The notes beneath the pieces were generated by a model. That model did no database searches, was not told where the DNA came from, and saw only the letters and a program-made list of their open reading frames with translations. Positions 33,345 to 44,250 of a stretch of DNA of 64,000 bases are shown here, piece by piece. The position numbers and the translations under genes were made by a program. Within the stretch, counting starts at the first letter, position 1, and every line of letters begins with the position of its first letter. Source of the stretch: Sphaerochaeta globosa str. Buddy (lineage in GTDB: Bacteria; Spirochaetota; Spirochaetia; Sphaerochaetales; Sphaerochaetaceae); NCBI RefSeq assembly GCF_000190435.1, contig NC_015152.1:688458-752457 (forward strand), in the 5' to 3' direction.

Positions 33345-36300
33345 TTATTGCGTTGACGTATCAGTTTCACGAGGAATATGCCATGCAATTGCGTGCTCTT
33401 TCTGGTCATCAACAAGTATGATGCCCTCATCCTTTTGCTGCACTCCATCTACCAGTACTTCTTTGTTTGCCCCTGCTGCTGCCTGCACAACCTTGATATG
33501 ATACATTGTCTTTCCGAATCGATAATGCAGCTTGAAAGCCTTCCATTCTGGTGGGAGTAGAGGTTTTATCTGTAATGTATTACCGGTGAGGGTGAAACCT
33601 AGAAGAGATTCCACTATGAGACGGTACATCCAACTTGCAGAACCGGTATACCATGACCACCCGCCGCGCCCGGCATGCGGTGCACAAGAATACACATCAG
33701 CCGCTATAACATAGGGATCCGCTTTGTATACATCCATCAAAGCAGCAGTTTTGGAATGTTCTATCGGGTTGATCATCGAGCAGAGTTCCCATGCTCTCTT
33801 TGTATCACGCAATTGAGCGAAGGCCATAGCGACCCAAATTGCTCCATGGGTGTACTGTCCGCCATTTTCCCGAACACCAGGGACATACCCTTTGATATAA
33901 CCGGGTTCCAGGTTGGAAGTATCGAACGGAGGGTCAAGTAACTGTATTACACCATGTTCCTGTTTTACCAAGAATTCATACACTGAATCCATAGCCTTTC
34001 GAACACGAATTGTATCTCCTGCTTCCGAAAGAACAGCCCAGCTCTGAGAAAGTGAATCGATTTTACATTCAGTATTATTTGAAGAGCCCAGCAGCTTGCC
34101 GTCATCGAACCAGGCACGATAGTACCAGGCGCCATCCCATGCGTTATCATGCAAATGTATCTGCAGTTCATACGCTTTCTTCCGACAGAGAGCGGCAAAC
34201 TTGTCGTGCTTTCGTTGTGTTGCTATGTCACTGAATTGGAGTAATAAGGAATATTGGAAAAATCCCAGCCATACACTCTCTCCCTTTCCTTCTTTCCCAA
34301 CCAAGTTCATTCCATCGTTCCAATCTCCAGATCCCATGAGTGGTAAACCATGCACACCTCGGTGGAAACTAAAGCTGATCGCCCTGGTGCAATGGTCGTA
34401 CAGACTTGCCGTTTCCTTGCTGATTCGTGGCATGCCATAGGAGGACTCTTCGTCCATTTTTAGCTTCGGACCTTCAATGAAGGGGACTATCTCATCGAGG
34501 ATGCCTGTATCGTCGGTTATCGATAGGTAACGGCAGACAGCAAGGGGGAGCCACAGGTAATCATCGGAACAATGGGTTCGCACACCTCTGCCTTGGGGCG
34601 GGTGCCACCAATGTTGTACATCGCCTTCTACGAATTGATGAGCGGCACAAAGCAATATATGGGAGCGTGCAAGGGTAGGGTCGGTATAGATGAGTGCCAT
34701 AATGTCCTGTAGCTGGTCGCGGAACCCGAAAGCTCCTCCTGACTGGTAGAACCCGCTTCGACCCCACAATCTGGAGGAAATCATCTGGTACACAAGCCAC
34801 CCATTTGTGAGAATATCGAGTGCACTATCCTGCGTTTCGATTTGAATAACCGATACAGTCTGTTCCCAGAACGTGCGAACCTCATCAAAAGCCAATGTTA
34901 CCGAGGATATCGACGTATAACGATGTACCAGAGACTTGGCTTCCTCACTATCTTTACCTGCCCCTAACGTGAACACAACAACAATTTCCTTTCCCTTCTC
35001 AAGCACGAAAGGTACTTGGATTACAGCACAGGGGTCGTAGCCCGGCCCAAGCGAATTGGAAAGGTTTCTTTTTGTCATGGCTTCAGGATTGGCAAGCGTT
35101 CCATTTCGTCCTATGAATTCAGTGCGGTCACCAGTAACGGTATGATTACTTCCCGTGGCATTGAGAAACACCGTAGTACCGGCAAAATCTGTGTTATACC
35201 AGTTCTGCGCAAAGATAGCTCCAGTATCCTCTTGGAATTCAGTCACCACGTGCATTGCAGATTTCTCCCTCAGGTTGCCGAGTACCAATTCCACATAGTT
35301 GGTTGCTGAAAGTCTACGGGTTCGTTGAGAATCGTTGCGCAGGGTGAGCATGGCGAATTTTACGGATGCCTTTTGTGCGACGAATACAGAAAGATGCGAA
35401 TGAATCCCGGATTCTGAATATTCGAAGGTGCTGTAACCGAAACCATGTCTGCATGTATAGAGACCGTTGCCTTGACGCGGAGAAGGGGTGGGTGACCAAT
35501 ATTCACCGCTCTCCTCATCACGGATGTAGAAAGCTTCACCGCTGGTGTCACTTACTGGATCGTTATACCAGGGCGTCAAACGAAATTCGTGAGCATTTCC
35601 CATCCATGTATATGCTGTTCCGGACTCGGTGATGACCGTACCAAAATCTGGATTTGCAATCACATTGGACCAAGGAGAGGGTGTTTTCTTCCCTTTTCCG
35701 GTAATAATGACATATTCCTTACCTGCATTGGCAAATCCCCCGATTCCGTTGGAAAATTGCAATTCCAAATCTGGGGAGGATGTAGGATTCTTGTCGGTTT
35801 TCCTTAACCCGTGTACAGGTCTCAACTTGGTAACCGACATTTTTCTCGCACCTTGTTCCATAATCTGGTTTTCCAGAGGACCGCTGCTGTCATCCAATAC
35901 GATTCGCGAGACTGCTTGTACCAATTGTCGGTCTTCCACTGAAAACTGATCAGAACCCCGGATGAAAATTCCTCCGGGTCGGTCGATTATGGTTTTTCCC
36001 CCAGTGGCGGTGACCATCGCGAGAACCTGTTCTTGCAGTTCCTGTCGGTATCCTTCAGTTTCCTCATGCAGGATCATCAAATCCACTTCAAGACCTTTTT
36101 GATGCCAATAGGTGTGTGCCTGCACTATTTGCTGCACCATGCTGATATTCTCAAGATTCCTAATCGTAAATAAAACAATAGGCAAATCACCTGACAGGGA
36201 GTATCCCCATAAACCCGATTGACCCCGATGGTTTGCGATAAGGGTGGCGGCATCAGAACGAAGGCGAGCATTGCCATAGAGAATGGAACTTGCAATCTGG

Positions 36301-39300
36301 TCATAAAAAAGGGCTGCTTTTGAGTTGCTGTTGATTTGCTTGAGAGCTACCTGACTATGTGCTTGGGATAATTCGAATACTCGATGAGAAAACCATTTAC
36401 CTTGATATTTCTCAGCTAGTTGCATGGTTGATTCTCTGGAATTACTTATTCCAGTGATAATATCAATGGTCACAGAGGTCTCTGGCTCAAGCACAATAGA
36501 CTGTCGAATGGCAACAATAGGGTCCAATACCGAACCCTGTGTTCCCGATAGAGGCCCGAGGGTTTGCATTGCTAGTGGAGAGGCCACGGTATTTCCCCGT
36601 CCGATAAACCGCATTCGATCTGTTTCATACGAAGTTGCAAGTACTTTGGCATCGTGTACCTTCATCAGATGAAACAGGGAGGGAGAGCTTTCTTTCTCAG
36701 ACCGGGGACGACGCGAACAAAGAATAGTCTGCAATTTTTCTACAATTTCTGTTTGAACAAATAAGTTGCTGAAACTTGGGTGTGCCGCGTCGGTTGGGGC
36801 ATCGGTAAGCACGACTTCTGCATAGCTGGTCACATCGATGGTTCGTTTGGCTGAACAACGATTGGTTATGGTCAGCCTACGCAATTCAATGGGATCTTCA
36901 GGAGAAACTGCAATTTCCGTATAGGTATCGAAATCGTTGTCCCGCCGACGAAACTCCGCCCGTCCCTCAGAGAAGACCACCTCATATTTTTCAGGAACTT
37001 TCAGTGTAGGCTGAAACGTATTCGACCAATACTCTTTCGTGGCCTCGTTTCGGATATAGACAAAGGTGCCCCAATTATCCCGGGTTGTATCTTCATGCCA
37101 GCGGGTGAGTGCAAGCTTGTTCCATTTGGAATAGCTGCCTCCTGCAGTAGTTACCATCACATGATAGGTATCGCTGGAGAGCAAATGTACTTCCGGGATC
37201 CGTGTCTGATACGTATTGAATGTACGAGCAATTGCTTTTATTTCTTTATGTGGTACTCGCTTTTCAGGCAGAGTCATCTCTTGTGAATATAAAAACGTCG
37301 GTCTTGGGCTTTTTTCCTCAAGCAGCAAGGTTGTCGCTTGCATCATGGGAATCGATTCGAATCTCTTTTGCATAGGACCGTCCTGCAAGAGTGACACAAA
37401 CGAGAGGAAACTCATTCCTTGGTGATGAGCCATGAACGATCGTACAATGGCGTACTTCTGACCAGATGCTACGCGGGATTTTGTGTAATCGATGGCTTCA
37501 TACATTCCGTAGGCGCCTTCAAATCCGCTTTTGGAGAGCTGGATGAGATTAAGACAAGCCTTTTGGGGCGCAATCAACAGTGAGAGGGCTGTTGCATAGG
37601 GTGCTACTACCAAGTCATTCAACACTATTCGTTTCAAACCCAATCCTGGAACGCCAAAGGCCCGGTATTGGTAGTTGAGCGAGACATCGTAGGCATTGTA
37701 ACCCGACTCGGAAATTCCCCAAGGAATACTTAGCAAGTGTCCATATTCTATTTGTTTACGTACTGCAGCCTCGCATGTCTGGTCAAGAATTGTTCCCTTG
37801 TAGGTAGGCATCACCAAGAGAGGCATCAGATACTCAAACATTGAGCCGCTCCATGAGTAGAGCATCGTCTCGCGACCTGATTTGGTGATCAACCGGCCAA
37901 GAGAAAACCAGTTTTCCTTCGGAACTTGCTCCTGAGCGATTGCAACAAAACTCGTGAGTCTTGCTTCCGATGCAAGGAGATCATAATGTCCTGAATCCTT
38001 CCGACGGCTATCGACTGTATATCCGATTGTGAACAAGTTTCGACGTTTATTGTAAAGAAAGGTAAAATTCATGCATGTCAAATTCTCAATCTGAAGAGCA
38101 ATCGTATTGATCAATGAGAATCGCTCCTCGGCATGGGTACGGCCTTCAGAGAGCAGTTCGCCTAAGAGAGGGATTCTGATGTTAAGCGTCTCTACCATAG
38201 TGCTTTGTAGAGCATAGGATTCCCGTAGGCTCGATACCATACTCAGGTTCTGAAACTCCACTTCATGCTTGAACAGAGAGGCGTGGCTTGCCCAGGGGAA
38301 CAGATATTCACATTCCCCAAGAAAGTCGTGACATTGCTTTATGAGCATATCTGCCCACCATTGCATTATGGGATCCTTTTCGTCTTCAAGTGACACACGA
38401 ATCGCTAGGGCAATTGCAACGAGTTTTTCAAGCTCCGACCATACACCGGAAACAGTTTTTAGCGGTGTTCTCATCACCGAAGCAAGTGTATCCTGGAATG
38501 AGAGCAACCCCTGCGGCGATGCGTCTCCAAGGACTGCCTGGAGATTCAACGCAGTATCTTCAAGTCCCTTCCATATTCTTGTATCGGAGAATTGCTCATC
38601 AGCTAGTGATAGCAAACCGGAATGCAGGGTGAGAAGATGTGCAACGAGGTTGCCGCTATCTACGGTTGAAATGTATCGAGGCGAAAGAGGTTGTAGTGTT
38701 ATGGTGTCATACCAGTTGTAGAAATGCTTTTTGAATGTTTCAAGCGTTTCTAATGTCTGTAGCGTGAGACTGGTTCGCTCAAGCAATAATCCATCGGTAA
38801 TGTACCCAAGATCTCTCGCCCCAAGGTTGGCTAGAAGAGCCAGTCCGATGTTTGTCGGTGAAGTCCGATGGGCAATTTTTGCAATCGGTATTTCTTGGAA
38901 ATTATCGGGAGGAAGCCAATTATCTTTCAAGGTTACGAAGGTTTCAAAAAATGCCCAAGTTTTTCTAGCGAGTCTATGAATGAATTTGTCCTGATTTTCT
39001 GTCAATAGTTCCTTGTTCCTTTTAATTGGTTTACTGAATTCCCAGACGATACCAGCAGAAAACGACCAAAGGATAAGCACAGGAGCAGCGACCATCATCG
39101 TCGCCGGTGCAAGCATAGTGAGAAGAGAAAAAAGTGCCAAGGAAAATACAGGAGCAATCCACATAGTCAGAATCGAAGAACCCAGCGTCTGGTATCCGTT
39201 GTGTGTGTTGGTCTCTGAAGGATTCCACTGCAAGAGATGTCGGTGGGAAATCCACATCCTCCAGCAGGTTTTGGTGATTGCAATAAAGCTGATGTATGCA

Positions 39301-42041
39301 TCATACGGCATACAAACCAAGTCAAAGAAAGATGATATCAGATTTCTAAAGAACGAATGGACTGTCGAGGTTATATGGGCAAGCAGGGGCATATCATACG
39401 GCTTTTTACATAATGAGACAGTAGAGATAATCAGCTGAGGGACCCATAGCAAACTCAGAATGGAAAGCGTCCATGGCAGTGGATTGGTTAAGGTTGTCCA
39501 GCCGATACCAAGAAGAGCGGTAAGGACTATGGAAGTAATGCTTCTTCTGAGGTTGTCCAGGATTTTCCATTTTGACAACGCTGATAGGCTGGTTTTTTCC
39601 CGTATGTTCCTGTTGGTCGGAACGTGGGGGAAAAGCCAAGAAAATAATTGCCAATCGCCTCGAATCCATCGCTGGCGACGGTCCATATCAGCACGATAGG
39701 TTGTAGGGATATGTTCGAACAATTGAATGTCGCTAACCAAGCCTGCGCGTGCATAACAGCCTTCCAGCAGATCATGGCTGAGGATGCGATTCTCGGGAAA
39801 TCTATCCTTCAGAATATATTCAAAGGCCTCGACATCATAGATTCCCTTGCCGATGAAGGATCCCTCAGAGAAGAGGTCCTGATATACATCAGAGACAGCA
39901 CGGGTATACAGATCGAGACCGGGGTCGCTTCCTATAAGTTTTGAATAGCGTGATTGCGATATCCCTGACAGACTTGCATTGATACGAGGTTGCAAGAGTG
40001 CGTGACCTGCAATAATACGACTATGCTCCAGGTCATATTGCGGGCAATTGAGTGGATGGGCCATCGTTGCCGCAAGTTCCTTGACTGAGTCCCGGGGCAA
40101 GGTGGTATCCGTGTCCAAGGTAATAATATATTTTACCGTTTCAAGCTGGGACAAGTCTCCGACGATGAGATCGAAGGGGTCTTTCTGATTCGAACGAATA
40201 AGGGCATGCAAGTCTGCCAATTTACCTCGTTTTCGTTCATATCCAATCCACATTTTCTCTGAGGCATTCCATTTCCTTCCTCGATGGAAAAGGAAAAAAG
40301 GCTCCCCCTCAGGGGTTTTGTACAAAGCGTTTAGCTCCTGAATCTTTTGTTGCGCATAGGATGCAAGTTCCCCATCCATTGGTAACGTTTCGTTCTTGGC
40401 ATCCAAAAAATCAGTCAGTAATGCATACAGTACATTGCTGTCGCGATTTGCCAGGAATCGTACTTCCAAGGCTTCGGTGAGGGACTCTATCGCATGGGTG
40501 CTGGCTAGCATCGAGGGGACCACGACCAGAGTACGCGAGGTAACAGGAATGCCCTCTGAATAATCCATCCGGGGCAAAGTACTGCTGGGGATATGCATGG
40601 TTACCATCCAGTTAACGAGTTTGCTGGAAAAGCCCCCTGCACCGATATAGGCCAAGAAGCCGGCTGCAATGAGTTTCCAACCCGATAATCCGGCATGCCA
40701 ACCTATGGCCATAAAGAACAATGCTACAAGGGCAGAAATGAAACCAATGGATCCGATATACAGTACTAATTTTCCTTGAGTCCCAAGTACCCAGGAGAAC
40801 TTATATGCTTTTGACTTGCTGTGAATAGCTTGTTTTAATAAAGGCAACCCCTTGTCCAATAGGTAATACCCTACATGCAATAAACGTTTGTCATTCTCCT
40901 TCTTCCCCTTATGTGCCTGTGCCAGCTTAATGGCAAGGAATGCGATGTTTTGTTCATCCAGTCCGCTCTGTTTGGCAAGCTTTTCTACGGCATGCCGATA
41001 CGTGTCGCGAGTTTGGAAGTCCATCTTTGCATAGTGTTCGGAAGGGTCCTTGTGCAAAACCTTTTCCACATGGCTTGTGGATTCAACAAAGTTCTTCCAA
41101 TCATTTGCATCGAGAGAACGAAGACTGCCTATGGTATTGCTTATATTGACTTGGTCGGCTGTTTGTTGCTGGATTTCTGATTGGACAAGCGATTCTATAG
41201 TCAATCCCGACTCAGAGAGCTTCTGCTCAATCCAAGTCAGCGGCATCGCAAAAACCGTGCCTTTCCCGTACAGTTTTTGTGATAATTCCGCCACGAAGGA
41301 ACTGCTTAGCATCGGCTTGGAACGAGCCATGTCTGCAACCAGAATAAAGAGACTATTGGGATCCGATTCAGCCTGGGCTATGATTCTCTCGGCCCAAATA
41401 GTTGCTTGTTTTTTTGCATCTATTCCTCTGGATATCCTAATGGCAATTCTTCGCAGGTTTTCTATTAGTGCTAAGCGAAGCATTATGGGCACTGCCCATA
41501 ATTCACCGAGTGTCAATCTTGTGATCGTTTGATACGCATTGATGAAGCCCGGGAGGGCTTCGGCATCAACATATCCATCGCCATGTGAGATACACTCAAT
41601 GGCAATAGCATACACGCGGGGGGTGCCTTCATCGGTACTGTTCTGCAACCGTGGGAGCTCTCTGCTGTAATTCAACGGCAGGTCGCGTCTGGTGGTTAGA
41701 ATGATATTCTCAATCAGGTAGAAATTATCAAGCAACCATTCTCCTGCGGGAACTATTCTTCTGTTTGCATTTACCGTCTCAGTCAATAAGTTCCTAACAT
41801 CTTCCAATACTGCCTGGTTAATATCCATTCGCTTGAGGAACCCATTTTGTTTATGGGTAGAGGTGCTAAGTATATGTGATTGGGCAAGGATTTTTCCATA
41901 ATTCTGCATCTGTTCGGGGCTGAATAATTCAGAGTGCAAGGGTTCTTCAGTTTCGTAGCTTTGCCGAAAGAAACGAAGAGTTCGTGTCTTGAATAAGGAT
42001 AGAGTTCCATTTAATAATTTATACGTTACGTTACTTTTCAT
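33345..42041 (-). CDS. Cyclic beta-1,2-glucan synthase (NdvB/ChvB type)
   Basis: The start MKSNVTYKLLNG (42041, 2,898 aa) has GAGGGAG just upstream. Membrane helices are clear at about residues 425-490 and again after 850. The GT84 glucosyltransferase domain has the DxD-type IITLDTDTTLPRD (near 642) and RRQRWIRGDWQ (near 790). A glucoamylase-like domain follows. The C-terminal third is a GH94 phosphorylase-type domain with the general-acid stretch GSGDWNDGMN (near 2567). The family uses UDP-glucose to build a protein-linked beta-1,2 chain, then trims and cyclises it into periplasmic cyclic glucans. No exporter (NdvA/ChvA) lies alongside. The full length without frameshift argues it is functional. 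Confidence 0.93.
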   Translation of the reverse strand: MKSNVTYKLLNGTLSLFKTRTLRFFRQSYETEEPLHSELFSPEQMQNYGKILAQSHILSTSTHKQNGFLKRMDINQAVLEDVRNLLTETVNANRRIVPAGEWLLDNFYLIENIILTTRRDLPLNYSRELPRLQNSTDEGTPRVYAIAIECISHGDGYVDAEALPGFINAYQTITRLTLGELWAVPIMLRLALIENLRRIAIRISRGIDAKKQATIWAERIIAQAESDPNSLFILVADMARSKPMLSSSFVAELSQKLYGKGTVFAMPLTWIEQKLSESGLTIESLVQSEIQQQTADQVNISNTIGSLRSLDANDWKNFVESTSHVEKVLHKDPSEHYAKMDFQTRDTYRHAVEKLAKQSGLDEQNIAFLAIKLAQAHKGKKENDKRLLHVGYYLLDKGLPLLKQAIHSKSKAYKFSWVLGTQGKLVLYIGSIGFISALVALFFMAIGWHAGLSGWKLIAAGFLAYIGAGGFSSKLVNWMVTMHIPSSTLPRMDYSEGIPVTSRTLVVVPSMLASTHAIESLTEALEVRFLANRDSNVLYALLTDFLDAKNETLPMDGELASYAQQKIQELNALYKTPEGEPFFLFHRGRKWNASEKMWIGYERKRGKLADLHALIRSNQKDPFDLIVGDLSQLETVKYIITLDTDTTLPRDSVKELAATMAHPLNCPQYDLEHSRIIAGHALLQPRINASLSGISQSRYSKLIGSDPGLDLYTRAVSDVYQDLFSEGSFIGKGIYDVEAFEYILKDRFPENRILSHDLLEGCYARAGLVSDIQLFEHIPTTYRADMDRRQRWIRGDWQLFSWLFPHVPTNRNIREKTSLSALSKWKILDNLRRSITSIVLTALLGIGWTTLTNPLPWTLSILSLLWVPQLIISTVSLCKKPYDMPLLAHITSTVHSFFRNLISSFFDLVCMPYDAYISFIAITKTCWRMWISHRHLLQWNPSETNTHNGYQTLGSSILTMWIAPVFSLALFSLLTMLAPATMMVAAPVLILWSFSAGIVWEFSKPIKRNKELLTENQDKFIHRLARKTWAFFETFVTLKDNWLPPDNFQEIPIAKIAHRTSPTNIGLALLANLGARDLGYITDGLLLERTSLTLQTLETLETFKKHFYNWYDTITLQPLSPRYISTVDSGNLVAHLLTLHSGLLSLADEQFSDTRIWKGLEDTALNLQAVLGDASPQGLLSFQDTLASVMRTPLKTVSGVWSELEKLVAIALAIRVSLEDEKDPIMQWWADMLIKQCHDFLGECEYLFPWASHASLFKHEVEFQNLSMVSSLRESYALQSTMVETLNIRIPLLGELLSEGRTHAEERFSLINTIALQIENLTCMNFTFLYNKRRNLFTIGYTVDSRRKDSGHYDLLASEARLTSFVAIAQEQVPKENWFSLGRLITKSGRETMLYSWSGSMFEYLMPLLVMPTYKGTILDQTCEAAVRKQIEYGHLLSIPWGISESGYNAYDVSLNYQYRAFGVPGLGLKRIVLNDLVVAPYATALSLLIAPQKACLNLIQLSKSGFEGAYGMYEAIDYTKSRVASGQKYAIVRSFMAHHQGMSFLSFVSLLQDGPMQKRFESIPMMQATTLLLEEKSPRPTFLYSQEMTLPEKRVPHKEIKAIARTFNTYQTRIPEVHLLSSDTYHVMVTTAGGSYSKWNKLALTRWHEDTTRDNWGTFVYIRNEATKEYWSNTFQPTLKVPEKYEVVFSEGRAEFRRRDNDFDTYTEIAVSPEDPIELRRLTITNRCSAKRTIDVTSYAEVVLTDAPTDAAHPSFSNLFVQTEIVEKLQTILCSRRPRSEKESSPSLFHLMKVHDAKVLATSYETDRMRFIGRGNTVASPLAMQTLGPLSGTQGSVLDPIVAIRQSIVLEPETSVTIDIITGISNSRESTMQLAEKYQGKWFSHRVFELSQAHSQVALKQINSNSKAALFYDQIASSILYGNARLRSDAATLIANHRGQSGLWGYSLSGDLPIVLFTIRNLENISMVQQIVQAHTYWHQKGLEVDLMILHEETEGYRQELQEQVLAMVTATGGKTIIDRPGGIFIRGSDQFSVEDRQLVQAVSRIVLDDSSGPLENQIMEQGARKMSVTKLRPVHGLRKTDKNPTSSPDLELQFSNGIGGFANAGKEYVIITGKGKKTPSPWSNVIANPDFGTVITESGTAYTWMGNAHEFRLTPWYNDPVSDTSGEAFYIRDEESGEYWSPTPSPRQGNGLYTCRHGFGYSTFEYSESGIHSHLSVFVAQKASVKFAMLTLRNDSQRTRRLSATNYVELVLGNLREKSAMHVVTEFQEDTGAIFAQNWYNTDFAGTTVFLNATGSNHTVTGDRTEFIGRNGTLANPEAMTKRNLSNSLGPGYDPCAVIQVPFVLEKGKEIVVVFTLGAGKDSEEAKSLVHRYTSISSVTLAFDEVRTFWEQTVSVIQIETQDSALDILTNGWLVYQMISSRLWGRSGFYQSGGAFGFRDQLQDIMALIYTDPTLARSHILLCAAHQFVEGDVQHWWHPPQGRGVRTHCSDDYLWLPLAVCRYLSITDDTGILDEIVPFIEGPKLKMDEESSYGMPRISKETASLYDHCTRAISFSFHRGVHGLPLMGSGDWNDGMNLVGKEGKGESVWLGFFQYSLLLQFSDIATQRKHDKFAALCRKKAYELQIHLHDNAWDGAWYYRAWFDDGKLLGSSNNTECKIDSLSQSWAVLSEAGDTIRVRKAMDSVYEFLVKQEHGVIQLLDPPFDTSNLEPGYIKGYVPGVRENGGQYTHGAIWVAMAFAQLRDTKRAWELCSMINPIEHSKTAALMDVYKADPYVIAADVYSCAPHAGRGGWSWYTGSASWMYRLIVESLLGFTLTGNTLQIKPLLPPEWKAFKLHYRFGKTMYHIKVVQAAAGANKEVLVDGVQQKDEGIILVDDQKEHAIAWHIPRETDTSTQ

Positions 42042-42209
42042 CACTCCCTCAACGAACGGTTGAAATACCATCTGAAGTATATACGCTGTCGAGAGTTTTG
42101 TTTGTTCGCTGCCGCACAGACTGAGCAATTGCCTTGATCACTTTTCATCTACAAGGCAGCTGATATGAAGAATCTGCTTTTTTCTCGTGTAAAATCCCTA
42201 CAGATGAAA

Positions 42210-42240
42210 GAATGCCCCTCTTCTTTGGAAAGGGGCATTC
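42210..42240 (-). terminator. Hairpin between cstA-like and glucan synthase genes
   Basis: GAATGCCCCT (42210-42219) and AGGGGCATTC (42231-42240) form a perfect 10-bp stem with an 11-nt loop. On the minus strand TTTC follows. It lies 90 nt after the CstA stop, and the T-run is short. Confidence 0.55.
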
Positions 42241-42329
42241 ATACAGCACACGTGCTTGTTGTCGATTCGTAGGGATTAAAAAATCATGGAGAAGTTGGTG
42301 TTACCCTCTCCACAGATACAATACGGAGA

Positions 42330-44018
42330 TCAAGCTGCAGCCTTTGCCGCATCCTTGCTCTTATCAAAAAACAAGGTATGGATCGACTTGAATGCGATGA
42401 CCAAACCCAATCCTACCAGCAGGATGGCAAATACGAGTTGCATACCATCGGAAAGTAGCTTGAAATTGCCGCTGCCCAGTCTGGTGAAGCGCACGATGAT
42501 AATCTGGACCAATGCAGTGAAGGTGACCCCAAGCATGAAGAACATCGGAATCCAGATCATGGAGCCTTTCTTGCTTGTCTTTTTCAGGAAAATGGCGATG
42601 GCACAGAGAGCCAAGGCACTTACCAGCTGGTTGGCTGAGCCAAAGAGCGGCCAGATGTTGGCATAGCCATTCACGGAGAGCATGTAGCCAAAGAGCAAAG
42701 TAATAATGGTAGCAACATACTTATCGGTCAGTACGCGCTGCAGGAAGCCCATGTGCTCTTCATCGGTACTGCTATCCATGAATAGTTCTTGAAAGGAGAG
42801 GCGACCGATTCTCGCCACTGAGTCAAGGCTGGTCAGGGCAAAGGCGCTGATCGCCAAGGTAATGATGGTATTGCTTGCAAGCGTGGGAATGCCTGCCTTG
42901 GCCAAGAATCCTGCCACTGCCATGGCAAAAATTTGGGGAGGCGTACCCGCTGGAAGCGCCCCGTTGGAGAATACTGCCCCAGCACAGATGAGGGAGATGA
43001 CAGCAACCAACGATTCCAACAACATGGCTCCATACGCGATAGGGAGCATGTCTTTCTCATTGCGTATTTGCTTGGAGGCTGTTCCGCTGCTGACCAGACT
43101 ATGGAATCCAGATACTGCTCCACAGGCTATCGTGACGAAGAGAATGGGGAACATCTGTTGTCCGTTTACTACAAAGCCGGAGAAAGCGGGGAGGTTGATG
43201 GTAGGATTTGCCACAAAAATTCCTACTACGGCGGCTGCAATCATGAAGACCAAGAGGAAGCTGTTCAGAAAATCTCTTGGCTGCAGCAGAGCCCATACGG
43301 GAACTACGGAGGCTACCATGATGTACGCGAATACGAGATACAACCAGAGGGTTTTGGGGATGTACAGAGGAAAGATCAACCCGAAGACTATGCAGGCTAC
43401 CAAGCTTAGAATGGCGACTGCACTGGTGACCAGGTTTGTGGGTTTGCGGTACCGGATGAAGTAACCAAGACCAACTGCCACCGCGATGAAGGCGGTACTG
43501 GTGGTAGCGGTTGCTCCATTGATTATGTTATGGGAGAGATCGGCGTTGAATCCATTGAACGTTCCGGCAACGATATCTGCGAATGCTGCGATTACAAGAA
43601 TGGAAAAGAGCCAGACAAAGAGCAGAAAGAGTCGCTTCCCCAGTTTTCCGACATACAGTTCGATGATATAGCCGATGGAGCGGCCCTTGTTGCGTACAGA
43701 TGCGAAAATGGAGCCGAAATCCTGCACGGCTCCAATGAACACTCCACCCAGGAGTACCCAGAGCAGAACCGGGACCCATCCGAAGATTGCTGCCTGAATC
43801 GGGCCGTTGATCGGTCCGGCTCCGGCTATGGAAGCAAATTGGTGTCCGAAGACCACTTGTCTGGAGGTGGGCACATAGTCCACTCCATCTTCCATTTCCA
43901 TGGCAGGGGTCTTTCGTTTTGCATCTACTCCCCATTTTTTTGCCAGATAGCGGCCATAGACGAGATACGCACCTACAAGTACGACGATGGACAGAACGAG
44001 CATGGCTATACCGTTCAT
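42330..44018 (-). CDS. cstA: CstA family carrier (carbon starvation / pyruvate or peptide uptake)
   Basis: This 562-aa inner-membrane protein has about 15-16 hydrophobic helices. The family-defining region is VDYVPTSRQVVFGHQFASIAGAGPINGPI (residues about 46-74, here split in two pieces for reading) with the following FGWVPVLLWVLLGGVFIGAVQDF. CstA proteins import peptides or pyruvate, often when preferred carbon is exhausted. The start MNGIAMLVLSIV has AGGAGG directly upstream. It stands alone between convergent-style hairpins. The specific substrate cannot be told from sequence. Confidence 0.93.
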   Translation of the reverse strand: MNGIAMLVLSIVVLVGAYLVYGRYLAKKWGVDAKRKTPAMEMEDGVDYVPTSRQVVFGHQFASIAGAGPINGPIQAAIFGWVPVLLWVLLGGVFIGAVQDFGSIFASVRNKGRSIGYIIELYVGKLGKRLFLLFVWLFSILVIAAFADIVAGTFNGFNADLSHNIINGATATTSTAFIAVAVGLGYFIRYRKPTNLVTSAVAILSLVACIVFGLIFPLYIPKTLWLYLVFAYIMVASVVPVWALLQPRDFLNSFLLVFMIAAAVVGIFVANPTINLPAFSGFVVNGQQMFPILFVTIACGAVSGFHSLVSSGTASKQIRNEKDMLPIAYGAMLLESLVAVISLICAGAVFSNGALPAGTPPQIFAMAVAGFLAKAGIPTLASNTIITLAISAFALTSLDSVARIGRLSFQELFMDSSTDEEHMGFLQRVLTDKYVATIITLLFGYMLSVNGYANIWPLFGSANQLVSALALCAIAIFLKKTSKKGSMIWIPMFFMLGVTFTALVQIIIVRFTRLGSGNFKLLSDGMQLVFAILLVGLGLVIAFKSIHTLFFDKSKDAAKAAA

Positions 44019-44250
44019 TGAATCCTCCTACATGATTCTTATTTTCCGGGAAAAATATGATATTTAGCATGTAAACTTCAGCTTCCATTTGTCAAGCAAA
44101 GCAAGGGGAGGATGGAGCAAAAAGTACGATTTTTATCGGCTTACGGCCAATACTCATAGGCTGTTGATGTCTTTGAAGGATAGGATGTCATATACCTGCT
44201 CTTTGATTCACAATCTTGGGCATTGCGTAGTTGCAAAAGAGGAGAAACGG

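Noticed and set aside
44019-44250. Short plus-strand gene (frame at 44089-44442)
   Set aside because: It runs into the EAL gene on the other strand, has mixed composition, and lacks a recognisable domain.
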